The notes: a model not told the origin generated them from the sequence alone. Shown: positions 8,183 through 16,096, numbered from the stretch's first letter. The stretch: 64,000 bases of DNA from Winslowiella toletana (GCF_017875465.1 NZ_JAGGMQ010000001.1:3720001-3784000); one strand, 5' to 3'. Program-made: numbers and translations.

Positions 8183-8819
8183 TGATCTCACTTTCCACCA
8201 TATCAATGATCCTTTCAAATGCCGGTTGTCCTTGCATCCGTTTTACCTCAAGGGCTTCGATAAAGGGGTTAAGCGCCGGTTCAACAAGGAAGTAAAGCAA
8301 ATCAAGATCGCGATGTCGCAGGGCGTTGTATACCTCTGGATTGTACAGCTGGAGGCGCGATGAAGTGTAGATACACCTTTCAGTCATTCCTCCTATCAAA
8401 AGAATATTTCCGATAGCGGCACCACGAATTGTAATTAAAAACGAACTGCGTTGTGCAATCGTCGTAGCCAGCTTGCCAGCTATCAGGGAGTTTGTCAGCG
8501 TCCGGCCAGCTACAGAAGCAATAATCTTACCGTAAATGGCGTTCTGCTTAGATTCGGGCACGCTTTTGTTGAAGATGTTGAGAACTGTCTCAATAGTCCT
8601 GATGAAGTTATGATTTTCAAGAATGCCGTGCTTTATGGCCGAAATCATTCTTATTGTTTCTGTCTCCCGCTGGGAGCGAGTATCAGTATCTATAAACCCA
8701 TAGGCAAGATATCCGATATCAGTTGGAACCGACAAAATACCGTGCGTCAGTCCTATGGCCGTCTCCGGCGAGACGATGATTTTTGCAATACGCCTGGCAA
8801 TTTCTGCGTTACTGCGCAT
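8169..8819 (-). CDS. Unknown 216-residue protein, upstream gene of a two-gene operon
   Basis: Starts MRSNAEIARRIAKIIVSPET and continues GLTHGILSVPTDIGYLAYGF, IKHGILENHNFIRTIETVLN, GKIIASVAGRTLTNSLIAGK, and a glycine-rich hydrophobic stretch ITIRGAAIGNILLIGGM near residues 130-147. No signal peptide is seen. The amphipathic helical N-terminal part with a single glycine-rich hydrophobic hairpin resembles what is described for pore-forming type VI cargo effectors such as Serratia Ssp6, but I cannot confirm homology by eye. It overlaps the downstream membrane-protein gene. The neighbouring hcp remnant and island setting fit an effector/immunity pair. I do not otherwise recognise it. Confidence 0.55.
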   Translation of the reverse strand: MRSNAEIARRIAKIIVSPETAIGLTHGILSVPTDIGYLAYGFIDTDTRSQRETETIRMISAIKHGILENHNFIRTIETVLNIFNKSVPESKQNAIYGKIIASVAGRTLTNSLIAGKLATTIAQRSSFLITIRGAAIGNILLIGGMTERCIYTSSRLQLYNPEVYNALRHRDLDLLYFLVEPALNPFIEALEVKRMQGQPAFERIIDMVESEINARR

Positions 8820-9338
8820 GATAGATTCCTTTCATTTTTTATCGTTTTATAGCCATCATTACCAACAGGCAAAAGCCGACCGCCTGTTTCGCCACCCTCC
8901 CTTGGCTCAGCCCGAAGTGCCCGTGACTGCTCGGGGATAATGTAAGCTGGCGACAGTTGCTGGCACTTCTGTGACAGAGTCCGTCTAACGTCGCTGTAAT
9001 CTGTAATATTCAGTGATGTAATTTGTTGTGGCAGTGCTGGATTCGTTAAAATTAGCATAGCTGTTAGCTGGCATCCAATCCGTTTTCAGGTTCCTGATGA
9101 ATTGCCCTATATGACTGTTATAAAAGAATTTTACACGTCGTATTGTGTTTTTTTTATCTGCTATCGCCAAAGCAACGGCTCGGGTCTTGCCCGTCAGAAC
9201 ATTTACGGACGTTATCTGCTAAAGGCAACCTGACTGTCAAAAATCTAATCGAAATTCCTCGCGCTGCTGGTGTGTGTTTAACACCGCACCAGACATAATT
9301 TCCGCACCATAACGTTACAAGCAGGCAAATATGCATTT
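8820..9338. other. Non-coding stretch of about 520 bp in the island
   Basis: No frame on either strand shows protein-like composition here. The first 60-80 bp should hold the promoter of the reverse-strand operon. The rest is AT-richer, with runs such as a nine-T tract near 9147, and looks like degraded island DNA. Confidence 0.5.
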
Positions 9339-9577
9339 ATGAACATTCACAGATACGCATAAGTACTTAGCGAGACAATGTAGCAAGTCAGCGATAACGT
9401 CGAGCCGGTATACATCCTGCGGCGCGATGCGCCAGTTGTGGTAATGTTGACGCCAACGAGTGCGACGCCATGATCGAAACGCTGTACCTGTTTAGCAATC
9501 CGACGAACGCTTCACATATTAATGCGTCACTGCCGGAATTTGAGCGTCGCGAGACCATCGAAATCGACGTATATAGA
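9339..9577 (+). pseudogene. Decayed YefM/Phd-type antitoxin gene
   Basis: Two frames must be joined to see it. From 9387 one frame gives VSDNVEPVYILRRDAPVVVM before a stop; from about 9450 another gives CDAMIETLYLFSNPTNASHI then LPEFERRETIEIDV. Together they match YefM antitoxins (V..D.EPV.I.R...PAVVM, then YDALEETAYLLSNPANA). Upstream, RIST*RDNVAS is a ruined version of the N-terminal RTISYSEARQNL. At least one frameshift and one stop are present, so no full antitoxin can be made. It is followed in the right order by a YoeB-like remnant. Confidence 0.7.
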
Positions 9578-9599
9578 CCAGATTCACCAGGAAATAAGG

Positions 9600-9711
9600 A
9601 GCCTGTTACCACCACTGGCAGGAAATCGACACGAAAATATTCAAGCTTGTCCTTATACAGGATACAGGTCATTTCACGCACTCCTTCCGGCCCTGCAAAT
9701 GGTCTTTGTAA
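9600..9711 (+). pseudogene. Decayed YoeB/Txe-type toxin gene, N-terminal part
   Basis: One forward frame reads HHWQEIDTKIFKLVLIQDTG then HFTHSFRPCKWSL and stops. This resembles the start of YoeB/Txe ribosome-dependent mRNA endonucleases (YWQxTDKKxxKRINxLIKDxxRTPF). The catalytic C-terminal half (Glu, Arg, His, Tyr) is gone, so it is inactive. The order antitoxin then toxin and the small spacing are those of yefM-yoeB. The resemblance covers only about 30 residues, so the call depends partly on the neighbouring antitoxin remnant. Confidence 0.55.
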
Positions 9712-9775
9712 AGCACAAGGTCTGGCCCGGCGGGCAGAACGACGAAAATAACTTCATCAGATAAAGAGATTCGCT

Positions 9776-10165
9776 ATGTCCAAATATGCTCAGGCAGCAG
9801 TTGTAACGGTGAGAAAAAATCAGGGAAAGCAGTCGCCCGATATGCGTCAGGAGTGGGAAAAAACGATGGCTGAATATTTCCCCACTCAAGAGACTTCGCG
9901 GAAAAAAAGTTGCCCTAAAAATGCATTTTTGGGACTTTGTGAGGCGGGGCTGATAGTGGGTATTCCAGCGGGCAGTTACGGTTTAAAGCCGGAGAATGTA
10001 AACAAGCGCTATGCGGTTGATGCTGTACAGCGGGCTACCGGGGGTATTACTGATAAGAACGAACTGTGGAAAGCAGTCGCTGGTGCTAATAAAACACATA
10101 ACTCCCAGATGGATATTGTTCTTGAACTATTGAGAGCAAATTTGCTGAAAACTGAGGTATCTTAA
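9776..10165 (+). CDS. DUF6979 family protein
   Basis: A 129-residue soluble protein with no signal peptide or membrane segment. It shows KYAQAAVVTVRKNQGKQSPD, then KSCPKNAFLGLCEAGLIVGI, GLKPENVNKRYAVDAVQRAT and KTHNSQMDIVLELLRANLL, the conserved pattern I associate with the DUF6979 family (CPKGAFLGLCE..G and HNSQMDVVLAL). Members occur scattered in bacteria, often in accessory regions, without a known function. The start follows AAAGAG at a normal distance. It is the last gene of the tRNA-linked island before the effector pair. Confidence 0.65.
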   Translation: MSKYAQAAVVTVRKNQGKQSPDMRQEWEKTMAEYFPTQETSRKKSCPKNAFLGLCEAGLIVGIPAGSYGLKPENVNKRYAVDAVQRATGGITDKNELWKAVAGANKTHNSQMDIVLELLRANLLKTEVS

Positions 10166-10222
10166 TGCGATGGCTAAATACTGTCTGGTAAGCATCCGCT
10201 TATAGTCAGTTATCAGCCCAAT

Positions 10223-10250
10223 GGAACTTCCCCCCCATATCCCACACTCA
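10223..10250 (+). promoter_or_regulatory. Probable hrp box (HrpL-dependent promoter)
   Basis: GGAACT at 10223-10228, a 15-bp spacer, then ACACTCA at 10244-10250. The hrp box consensus is GGAACC-N15/16-CCACNNA; each half has one mismatch and the spacing is exact. It lies 69 bp before the effector start, the usual distance, and on the correct strand. Confidence 0.5.
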
Positions 10251-10318
10251 CCCTGTTAGCAAAATAACGTGGCGCGCCCGTCGTGCCTTTTCATCCGTTA
10301 TGGTTAAGAGGGATTATT

Positions 10319-11587
10319 GTGCCGTCACCGATTTCCGGGAGAATTCCCGTTGCACCTGCCAGCCGTGAACTGCGCGATCTGCGACCCGGCGATAAAGTTA
10401 ATATCCGGCTGGCGCTGGAGCCGGGCAATCGCGCGCACCGCGACTGCGAGGTAAAGGTTAACCGCCAGCAGTTTGATGCGTTGCGGGTCGCCAACCAGGC
10501 GATTCAGGATACCCACCGTATTCTATCGATGGGCGTCGGCGATCAGCGTTTTCACTCTGTCAGCACCAACGGCGAAACCTTAAAACGTCAGCTGGTGATG
10601 CGTAAGCGGATTAAAGAGCAGGGCATCACGCCACTTAACAGCATGTGGGAAGCAAAACGTTTTCGCGTCGGTAACTGCGGTGAGATGGCGATGGTCTGCG
10701 CACAGCTGATCGCCAGCTCCGGGTTAAACCAGCCCGTCTCCGTGGTGGAAACACGCGGCAGAACCGATCATACCTATGTGGTTATCGGTGATCCGAACTC
10801 ACCTGATGAGAAAGTGATCGCCGATCCCTGGGCGCTGTTTAGCCGCGCGATGCTGGAGAAAAACTTTCATTACGCCAGCGCCAGCTCAAGAGTGGTACAT
10901 CAATTTACTCCACAATACGATCCCACTATGAAAGCGGCGTTCACCAGTGGCGGTATGGTCAGTCGTGCCGAAGTGGAGCGGGAGTTTGCGGAATTAAACG
11001 ATGCACTGGGCAACCCCAGCAACGAAGAGTTGATTCAGAAGGCAGTATCTAAACGCTGGGTTTACGATCAGTTTCACGCCTCTGATAACCTCGGCGAGTC
11101 TTACCGTTATGGTTCAGGCCGCGATAAACGCTATGTGGATCAGAATATGACCAAAGCAGAATATCAGGAAATTTATAGCGGCCCACGTCCCTCCGCTGCG
11201 GAGCCCCGGCCTGCACGCTATTACCCGCCCACTGCTGGCGGCAGTTCCGGCGCACCGCAGCGTAGCGCCAGCACCCGTACTCGTCGTGCTTCCGTTTATG
11301 AACCGGCAGCAGAGGTCTCTGAGCGCCTGCGGCGTATGTCGATGTCTGAAGAACCACGCCCCCGACGTCAGTCCTTTGCGGCGGAGCGGCCATCCACGTC
11401 ACGCCGTCAGTCATTTGCCGGCGAAAGGGAGCCGCGTTATTCAACGCAACCCTCCCGTTCCGCCCGGGTGGAAGTGCGCGACCCGCAGCCAGAATCCTCG
11501 CGCCGTTCACGTCGTCACCGCGATCGCGAACGTGAGGGCGAACTGAACAGTCGCAGCGCCCGCTTTGCATCATTTTTCTTCCGCTGA
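10319..11587 (+). CDS. Putative type III secretion effector with transglutaminase-like Cys-His-Asp triad
   Basis: A 422-residue soluble protein. The GTG at 10319 is chosen because AAGAGGG precedes it by seven bases; an in-frame GTG at 10283 would add 12 residues. The N-terminal MPSPISGRIPVAPASREL is Ser/Pro-rich, as in type III signals. The middle holds VGNCGEMAMVCAQLIASSG (Cys120), GRTDHTYVVIGD (His151) and EKVIADPWALFS (Asp169), the order and context of the papain/transglutaminase-like triad in HopX (AvrPphE) effectors. From about residue 290 the chain is disordered, rich in Arg, Ser and Pro, and contains four RRxS motifs (Ser325, 341, 352, 365). A CesT-type chaperone gene follows after 19 bp and a hrp box precedes. 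I do not recognise a named effector; HopX kinship is inferred from the triad alone. Confidence 0.75.
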   Translation: MPSPISGRIPVAPASRELRDLRPGDKVNIRLALEPGNRAHRDCEVKVNRQQFDALRVANQAIQDTHRILSMGVGDQRFHSVSTNGETLKRQLVMRKRIKEQGITPLNSMWEAKRFRVGNCGEMAMVCAQLIASSGLNQPVSVVETRGRTDHTYVVIGDPNSPDEKVIADPWALFSRAMLEKNFHYASASSRVVHQFTPQYDPTMKAAFTSGGMVSRAEVEREFAELNDALGNPSNEELIQKAVSKRWVYDQFHASDNLGESYRYGSGRDKRYVDQNMTKAEYQEIYSGPRPSAAEPRPARYYPPTAGGSSGAPQRSASTRTRRASVYEPAAEVSERLRRMSMSEEPRPRRQSFAAERPSTSRRQSFAGEREPRYSTQPSRSARVEVRDPQPESSRRSRRHRDREREGELNSRSARFASFFFR

Positions 11588-11606
11588 TAACCCTTGAGAG
11601 GCTACG

Positions 11607-12035
11607 ATGGCTGGTTCTGATACCCTGAAAAATTTATTGATACCGCTGCTGCAAGCCGCAGGTGAAGCGGCCCCGGTGCTGGACGATTCAGACAGCTATA
11701 CCCTGTCGCTCAGTCAGGATCTGATGCTGGAGCTGAGTGAAACCCCGCAGGAATTTCTGACCGTCAGTTGCCTGCTCGACATTCCGCCAGAGCGCTATGA
11801 TGAGTGGGAAACGCTGGCCATCTTACTGCAAAGCAATCTGCTGGGGCTGGAGCACCCACCGATCATTACCGGCCTGCTGATCGAACAGAAAAAGGTGATC
11901 CTCTGGACGCGTCAGCCGTTTGTGGTGATGGATACGCAATCAATGAAAGTGCTGGTAGAGCGCTTTGCCCAACAGGCTGAGCATGTGCAGGCCTGGCTAC
12001 TGGAAACGCCAGAGATGACATCCGCAGAGGCGTAA
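11607..12035 (+). CDS. CesT/Tir-type class I type III secretion chaperone
   Basis: A 142-residue acidic protein: MAGSDTLKNLLIPLLQAAGE, then LSLSQDLMLELSETPQEFLT, LLDIPPERYDEWETLAILLQ, NLLGLEHPPIITGLLIEQKK and FVVMDTQSMKVLVERFAQQA. Small size, excess of Asp/Glu, and the order helix, three strands, helix, two strands, helix are those of class IA chaperones (ShcF, DspF, SicP, CesT), which bind one effector's N-terminal region as a dimer and guide it to the secretion ATPase. A ribosome site GAGAGG precedes the ATG and the gene is cotranscribed with the effector. It is the main reason for calling the upstream gene a type III effector. Confidence 0.8.
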   Translation: MAGSDTLKNLLIPLLQAAGEAAPVLDDSDSYTLSLSQDLMLELSETPQEFLTVSCLLDIPPERYDEWETLAILLQSNLLGLEHPPIITGLLIEQKKVILWTRQPFVVMDTQSMKVLVERFAQQAEHVQAWLLETPEMTSAEA

Positions 12036-12240
12036 CTGTCGCCGCAGGCTCACCTAACACAAATCATTCGCGTTTGTAAGGCACACAATTCATTCATAGT
12101 GTTAAGAAAGCGCTAAGGAGGGGTAAAGTACAGTAAGCTTCTGGTTTTTAAGACATTCGGAGATATTTTTATCGGATGACTTCGCGGATAGTATCTCTCA
12201 ACGGCGCAACTCAGGCCGTGTGAAAATCGAGGATACAACC

Positions 12241-12687
12241 ATGAAAAAAACGACTCTGGCACTTTTAATGACCGTCTTCACAGCCAGCACTTTGTTCTCC
12301 ACTGTGACCCAGGCCGAAGGCCCTCCGGGACAGCAGTGGCATCAGCAGGGTGGCCATGATGGACGCGGCGGCCCTGAAGGGCATGATGGCCCAGGTCGTG
12401 GTCCGGATCATGGACGCGATGATCGTCATGACGATCGTGGCCGCGGCCCGGATCATCATTACGAGTCTCGTGACCGCTTTGCATGGCAGGGACATGACTT
12501 TCGTCGTGGCCAGCCGATGCCGCCACACTTCCGTGGCGATGACTACCGCGTAAGCGACTGGCATCAGCGTGGCCTGCGTGAACCACCACGCGGTGAGCAC
12601 TGGGCGTATATCGACGGTAACTATGTGTTGATTGCGGCGGCGACAGGGGTAATTACCTCTATCCTGTTAAATAACGCTTTCCACTAA
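12241..12687 (+). CDS. RcnB-family periplasmic protein
   Basis: Periplasmic protein related to RcnB, which modulates Ni/Co efflux, and to other small RcnB-fold proteins. The 148 residues start with a signal peptide (MKKTTLALLMTVFTASTLFS, cleavage near VTQA-EG). A His/Asp/Gly/Arg-rich stretch follows (GPDHGRDDRHDDRGRGPDHH), plausible as metal binding, and the C-terminal domain YRVSDWHQRGLREPPRGEHW, YIDGNYVLIAAATGVITSIL is the RcnB signature. The start at 12241 is fixed by the signal peptide. Its own transcription unit; no rcnA efflux gene is nearby, so the metal role is only inferred. Confidence 0.85.
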   Translation: MKKTTLALLMTVFTASTLFSTVTQAEGPPGQQWHQQGGHDGRGGPEGHDGPGRGPDHGRDDRHDDRGRGPDHHYESRDRFAWQGHDFRRGQPMPPHFRGDDYRVSDWHQRGLREPPRGEHWAYIDGNYVLIAAATGVITSILLNNAFH

Positions 12688-12866
12688 GTTCCTGCGCGGC
12701 TGGCACGCCCTGTGTCAGCCGCTTTGCTATCAGCTCTTCACACCACCATCCGCATTGGTTGCAGCCAATAATTGCGCCAAAAAGCAGCGGTATTCCACGG
12801 ATTGCTTCCCGGCTTTCACCGCTATTCTGGTGAAAATATCATTATTCGCCCGCCCCGGAGCACCCG

Positions 12867-13076
12867 ATGCCAGACAAAGATTCCGTTATTGAACGCCTCT
12901 CCCTTGAGGTTCTTGCCCTGCGAAATATTGTGCAGATGCTGATTGCCTACGGCAATGTACCCACCGGCGGCAAGCTGAACAAGTACCTCGAGAAAGTTGC
13001 CGATGATGTTGAACATCGCGATGGGCGTGAAGCAAATAAAGGTATTGCCGATGTGATTCGCAGCTATATTCGCTGA
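12867..13076 (+). CDS. Small conserved hypothetical protein
   Basis: A 69-residue soluble protein beginning MPDKDSVIERLSLEVLALRN and continuing IVQMLIAYGNVPTGGKLNKY and EKVADDVEHRDGREANKGIA. Predicted mostly helical, with a heptad-like N-terminal helix suited to dimer formation. The ATG follows GGAG at nine bases. Composition and frame are protein-like and the flanking genes are core genes, so I take it as real. I do not recognise the family. Confidence 0.6.
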   Translation: MPDKDSVIERLSLEVLALRNIVQMLIAYGNVPTGGKLNKYLEKVADDVEHRDGREANKGIADVIRSYIR

Positions 13077-13197
13077 CCGTTCGGCGTTAGCAACCCCCTA
13101 TTTTCATATCATCAACACAGCCTTGACCCACGACAATCCGGCCCGCGATTAGCCTTCCTATAATCACACCCGTTTATCTTCTAACTGGTGCGAAAGT

Positions 13198-14322
13198 ATG
13201 GCTTATCAGCTTGATATTAACTGGCCCGAATTTCTGGAAAAGTACTGGCAAAAGCAGCCGGTGGTATTAAAAAATGCCTTGCCGGGGTTTATTGATCCGA
13301 TTACGCCGGACGAACTGGCGGGGCTGGCGATGGAAGCGGAAGTCGACAGCCGTCTGGTCAGCCATGCCAATGGTCAGTGGCAGGCCAGCAACGGACCCTT
13401 TGCGCATTTTGATGATTTGGGTGAAACCGGCTGGTCATTACTGGCACAGGCGGTTAACCACTGGCATGCGCCCTCTGCGGAGCTGGTGCGCCCGTTTCGC
13501 GTATTGCCGGACTGGCGTTTAGACGATTTGATGATCTCTTTTTCGGTGCCGGGCGGCGGTGTCGGACCGCATATCGATCAGTATGATGTGTTTATTATCC
13601 AGGGAATGGGCAGCCGCCGCTGGCGCGTGGGTGATAAACTCCCACTGAAGCAGTTTTGCCCGCATCCGGCGCTGCTGCATGTTGAGCCTTTTACGCCCAT
13701 TATTGATGAAGATCTGGCGCCGGGCGACATTCTCTATATCCCACCTGGCTTCCCGCACGACGGTTTCACCCATCAGACCGCGCTAAACTACTCCGTTGGT
13801 TTTCGCGGACCCAATGGCCGGGATTTAATCAGCAGTTTCGCGGACTATGCGCTGGAACAGGATCTGGGTGGCGAACACTACAGCGATCCTGATTTAACCT
13901 GCCGCGAACATGCCGGGCGGGTGGAGGATTATGAGCTTGATCGTCTGCGCACGATGATGATCGATATGATTAATCAGCCGGGAGATTTTAAACAGTGGTT
14001 TGGTCGCTTTGTGACAACGCCGCGCCACGAGCTGGATATCGCCGCCGCACAACCGCCTTATCAGCAGAATGAGATTGTCGACGCGCTGATGGACGGTGAA
14101 GTGCTGACGCGCCTCAGTGGGCTGCGGGTGCTGCGGGTTGGTGACAGCTTTTTTATCAACAGCGACGGGTGGAAAACGGTTGATCCGGACGCGGCTGATG
14201 CGCTGTGTCGTTACACGCTTATCGGTAAACAGCAGCTGGGTAAAGCGCTCCACAGTCCGGCTTTCGTTGCTGAGCTCACCGGGCTGATTAATCAGGGTTA
14301 CTGGTTTTTTTACGAGCAATAA
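13198..14322 (+). CDS. roxA: Ribosomal protein uL16 arginine 3-hydroxylase
   Basis: Fe(II)/2-oxoglutarate-dependent JmjC oxygenase (YcfD) that hydroxylates an arginine of 50S protein uL16. The 374 residues match the family length. Iron ligands fall at the same numbers as in E. coli: His125 and Asp127 in GPHIDQYDVF and His187 in PPGFPHDGF. The C-terminal winged-helix dimer region (NEIVDALMDGEVLTRLSGLR) is present. The start MAYQLDINWPEFLEKYWQKQ is the usual one. It stands alone between a small unknown gene and hicAB, with a strong hairpin after it. Confidence 0.95.
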   Translation: MAYQLDINWPEFLEKYWQKQPVVLKNALPGFIDPITPDELAGLAMEAEVDSRLVSHANGQWQASNGPFAHFDDLGETGWSLLAQAVNHWHAPSAELVRPFRVLPDWRLDDLMISFSVPGGGVGPHIDQYDVFIIQGMGSRRWRVGDKLPLKQFCPHPALLHVEPFTPIIDEDLAPGDILYIPPGFPHDGFTHQTALNYSVGFRGPNGRDLISSFADYALEQDLGGEHYSDPDLTCREHAGRVEDYELDRLRTMMIDMINQPGDFKQWFGRFVTTPRHELDIAAAQPPYQQNEIVDALMDGEVLTRLSGLRVLRVGDSFFINSDGWKTVDPDAADALCRYTLIGKQQLGKALHSPAFVAELTGLINQGYWFFYEQ

Positions 14323-14333
14323 CACGATCAATT

Positions 14334-14368
14334 ATGACTTCCGGACCGCGATATTATCCGGAAGTCAT
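14334..14368. terminator. Bidirectional terminator-like hairpin between roxA and hicB
   Basis: A perfect 12-bp stem, ATGACTTCCGGA paired with TCCGGAAGTCAT, with an 11-base loop, placed between convergent genes. It lacks a long T run. Confidence 0.65.
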
Positions 14369-14390
14369 GGCCTGAATAGCAGGGGATCTG

Positions 14391-14828
14391 TCACCCGGCA
14401 GACAGCTCATGGCGGGCGGCTTCGGCGATAAAGTGGCTACGATCGCGATATATCGCCGGTTGTTCTCGCACGCGATTATCGATGCGACTGATCAGAGTAT
14501 CAGGCAGTGCGATATTAATACGCTGTTGTTTACCATCAAACCGCGATAAATCAATATCGATAACCAACCAGCAATCATAATCCGCATATTCCCGATCGCC
14601 AGCATAGGCAAGATGACCGGCATCCTTTATCTGCTCAACTGAATATTTTCCGCTTAACAGCATATCTTCAACGGTTAACAGGATCGCTTCACGCACCATG
14701 GGGGCGATCTTGTCCTGCGAGTCAGCGGCGGAGAAGCACCCGTAGTCATAAGCTGAAAACGCAGGAACAATCATACCGTAAGCGGTGTTTTCATCTTTTG
14801 GCGTCTCTATGCCCACGGAAAAAAACAT
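14391..14828 (-). CDS. hicB: HicB-family antitoxin
   Basis: Antitoxin of the HicAB type II system; neutralises the HicA mRNA interferase and represses the operon. The 145 residues have an N-terminal partially degraded RNase H-like fold ([40 protein letters not shown], with VEDMLLSG) and a C-terminal ribbon-helix-helix ([33 protein letters not shown]) for DNA binding. It follows hicA by 25 bp on the same strand, the typical order. Unlike E. coli HicB it uses an RHH rather than an HTH domain. Confidence 0.9.
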   Translation of the reverse strand: MFFSVGIETPKDENTAYGMIVPAFSAYDYGCFSAADSQDKIAPMVREAILLTVEDMLLSGKYSVEQIKDAGHLAYAGDREYADYDCWLVIDIDLSRFDGKQQRINIALPDTLISRIDNRVREQPAIYRDRSHFIAEAARHELSAG

Positions 14829-14853
14829 AATAACCTCCGAAAAAGGCGGGGAC

Positions 14854-15036
14854 CTAAATCCCCGCCATTTTTTTAATGGATTTGACAGTGCCGAGAGGCA
14901 AGTCCTTTTTCGGATGCGGCACCGGGAAGGTTTTCCCGGTGATGGGTGACCACCATATCTGGTGGCTACCGCGGTTATGCCGTTTGAGTTCGCATCCGGC
15001 CTCTGCCAGCTCCTTTATCAGGTCAGTAGATTTCAT
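14854..15036 (-). CDS. hicA: HicA-family mRNA interferase toxin
   Basis: Ribosome-independent mRNA endonuclease of the dsRBD-like fold. The 60 residues start [20 protein letters not shown], with the catalytic His in RGSHQIWW and the C-terminal [20 protein letters not shown] block, all typical. The start at 15036 is preceded by CAGGAGGGCAAA, an excellent ribosome site; an upstream in-frame ATG would add 15 residues unlike the family. The operon promoter should lie in 15037-15198. Confidence 0.92.
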   Translation of the reverse strand: MKSTDLIKELAEAGCELKRHNRGSHQIWWSPITGKTFPVPHPKKDLPLGTVKSIKKMAGI

Positions 15037-15198
15037 TTGCCCTCCTGGCCCTGAATAAATAATACACACATATACACACATGACAAGATCCGCTTATCTT
15101 TTTATTTGCTTATGGGTAGCCGTTTAAACCGGCGTTTTTTAAACCCGGCTGATAACTATCGACTAGACTTAACTCACTGGAAGTAAAAGGAGAGAGCG

Positions 15199-15342
15199 AT
15201 GTCTGAGAAAAATCCAACGATGCAGCGTGCTGGCAAAGATGACGAACACCCGGCAAAAGATCAGCCCAATAAGCATGGTGAGATCCCACGTAAGCGCGAT
15301 GACAGTGAAGACGACAATAAAGACCCGTTTAAAGCCGACTAA
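15199..15342 (+). CDS. Small hydrophilic acidic protein
   Basis: A 47-residue frame with ribosome site AAGGAGAGAG six bases before ATG: MSEKNPTMQRAGKDDEHPAK, then DQPNKHGEIPRKRDDSEDDN and a final PFKAD. It is nearly all charged or polar, without Cys, Trp or Tyr, and should be intrinsically disordered. The very good ribosome site and clean frame argue that it is made. I do not know the family; similar small disordered proteins in enterobacteria are stress induced, but that is only an analogy. Confidence 0.6.
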   Translation: MSEKNPTMQRAGKDDEHPAKDQPNKHGEIPRKRDDSEDDNKDPFKAD

Positions 15343-15502
15343 AGTCAGTGAATAACCATCGCTGCTATCAATTGCCCCTCAAATGCTGGAAGATTGGGTC
15401 CATCTGAATAACCCCGGGGGTTTTTTGACCGTTCAGTGCCTGCTAAGCCAGGCGCTTTGCGTCATCCCCGGCGGGAAACGTGTATCCGCAGGAGACAACA
15501 GC

Positions 15503-16075
15503 ATGAAACAAGGACCACTTGAGCTCGAAGAGCTGGAATGGCTGGAAGATGTACTGATGAAGTACGGCAACGACAATGCGATGCTGGACGTTTCGGAGCT
15601 GGACGGCTTCCTGACTGCTATCGTTTCTGGCCCGAACAAGCTGGAGCCGGGCGAGTGGCTGGTGGCGCTTTGGGGGGGGGAGAACAGTGTGCCGGAGTGG
15701 GAGTCAGAAGAGGAACTGCAGCGTTTCCTCGATCTCACCTTCCAGCATATGAACGATATCACAGAGCGACTTAATGACTATCCGGATCAGTTTGAACCGA
15801 TTTTCGGCACCAGCCATCTGGATGATCAGGAATATACCATTGTGGAAGAGTGGTGCTTTGGCTATATGAAGGGCGTCGATCTCGATGACTGGTCATCCCT
15901 GCCGGAATCTCTGCAGCCTTCACTGGCAGCGATTGCCCTGCATGGTCGCGAGGAAAACTTTGCGCAAATCGATAATATGTCGCCGGAAGAGTTTCTTGGC
16001 AGCATTGAGAATATCCCACCTGCGGCGCTTAGCTTGCACGATTACTGGTTAAGCAAGCAGTCACCGCTACACTAA
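15503..16075 (+). CDS. YecA/UPF0149 family protein lacking the SEC-C tail
   Basis: A 190-residue protein of the UPF0149 family: MKQGPLELEELEWLEDVLMK, MLDVSELDGFLTAIVSGPNK, WLVALWGGENSVPEWES, VEEWCFGYMKGVDLDDWSSL and ENFAQIDNMSPEEFLGSIEN all follow E. coli YecA (221 aa). The Cys/His SEC-C zinc motif (GRNDPCPCGSGKKFKQC in E. coli) that ends YecA is absent; the chain stops at SKQSPLH. The start at 15503 follows GGAG; an upstream in-frame ATG at 15383 has no ribosome site. A run of nine G at 15672-15680 encodes WGGE and is a possible slippage point. Function unknown. Confidence 0.85.
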   Translation: MKQGPLELEELEWLEDVLMKYGNDNAMLDVSELDGFLTAIVSGPNKLEPGEWLVALWGGENSVPEWESEEELQRFLDLTFQHMNDITERLNDYPDQFEPIFGTSHLDDQEYTIVEEWCFGYMKGVDLDDWSSLPESLQPSLAAIALHGREENFAQIDNMSPEEFLGSIENIPPAALSLHDYWLSKQSPLH

Positions 16076-16096
16076 GCATATTGCGTTGTCGGTCAC

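Noticed and set aside
9388..9681. Reverse-strand frame of 97 codons in the antitoxin remnant
   Set aside because: It is a shadow of the forward YefM-like segments and has no recognisable motif.
10268..10281. GGCGCGCC with flanks resembling the 3' end of argU, as a possible attR
   Set aside because: It is in reverse orientation to the tRNA and palindromic; the match outside eight bases is poor. No convincing attR was found.
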